Assembly (NCBI GenBank): GCA_003142095.1
Contig: PLON01000046.1
Span: 22,277-60,275 of the forward strand
DNA from: Acidimicrobiaceae bacterium
Lineage (GTDB): Bacteria; Actinomycetota; Acidimicrobiia; Acidimicrobiales; RAAP-2
DNA: 37,999 bases
Direction of reading: 5' to 3'
The notes beneath the pieces were generated by a model. The model was not told where the DNA came from. It made no database searches and worked only from the letters and a program-made list of their open reading frames with translations. Of the stretch, positions 37,962 through 37,999 are shown one piece after another (the stretch's first letter is position 1; every line of letters starts with the position of its first letter). The translations under genes were made by a program, and so were the position numbers.

Positions 37962-37999
37962 TGAAAGAACCGTATATTCAGGGACTCCTCGGGTTCCCG

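Overview
The window looks like a compact chromosomal region of a moderately high-GC actinobacterium. The core order nadK-recN-pyrG-nudix-xerD, then scpA-scpB-rluB-cmk-der, matches the conserved actinobacterial arrangement known from Mycobacterium. A Streptomyces-like hopanoid block, a deazaflavin (F420)-type Ddn protein, a DUF2277 protein and a COG4315 secreted-repeat protein fit the same group. My best guess is an Acidimicrobiia-like lineage, but this is inference from gene content only. GTG and TTG starts are common and coding density is very high. I see no rRNA, tRNA, CRISPR array, insertion sequence or prophage.

Layout. (1) 1-6455, minus strand: isoprenoid/hopanoid block in transcription order dxs, hpnC, hpnD, hpnE, polyprenyl diphosphate synthase, squalene-hopene cyclase (cut by the window edge). 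The last five genes are joined by 4-nt GTGA overlaps. (2) 6510-10660: DMT-family transporter, divergent class III aminotransferase (HpnO-like candidate), membrane-anchored COG4315 protein, Ddn-like protein and a small DUF2277 gene. (3) 10715-16891, plus strand: nadK, recN, pyrG, ADP-ribose-type Nudix hydrolase, xerD and a site-2-type protease; trpS converges on them. (4) 17892-23955, plus strand: scpA, scpB, rluB, aroH, tyrA, aroA, cmk, plsC, almost all overlapping. (5) 23952-26371, minus strand: ispH, an HD-domain protein and a GT2 glycosyltransferase. (6) 26420-29790, plus strand: DUF512 radical-SAM protein, der, a 60-residue zinc-ribbon/TM protein and a gamma-carbonic-anhydrase-like protein. 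(7) 29787-34277: trpD on minus, divergent from trpC-F-B-A. (8) 34278-37999: acetate/succinate-family permease behind a perfect CRP/GlxR-type palindrome, a broken acetyl-CoA synthetase gene, and a convergent FAD oxidoreductase.

How it fits together. dxs and ispH (MEP pathway) supply C5 units; the polyprenyl synthase lengthens them; HpnCDE make squalene and Shc cyclises it to hopene. aroA, aroH and tyrA serve the shikimate/tyrosine branch and trpDCFBA the tryptophan branch; trpE/trpG are not in the window. scpA/scpB, xerD, recN, der, rluB, pyrG and cmk are housekeeping genes for chromosomes, ribosomes and pyrimidine nucleotides.

The most notable signal is the acetate locus. The permease is intact and has a CRP-type operator, but the neighbouring acs carries a 1-nt frameshift near its start and lacks about 270 internal residues, fused exactly in frame to its C-terminal acylation-site motif. 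It is either a real pseudogene or an assembly artefact. A second pattern is that all five convergent gene pairs lie between a 4-nt overlap and a 10-nt gap, leaving no room for ordinary terminators. I did not find a clearly new multi-gene system; the ispH-HD-GT2 operon and the DUF512-der-zinc/TM group are the best candidates for uncharacterised function.
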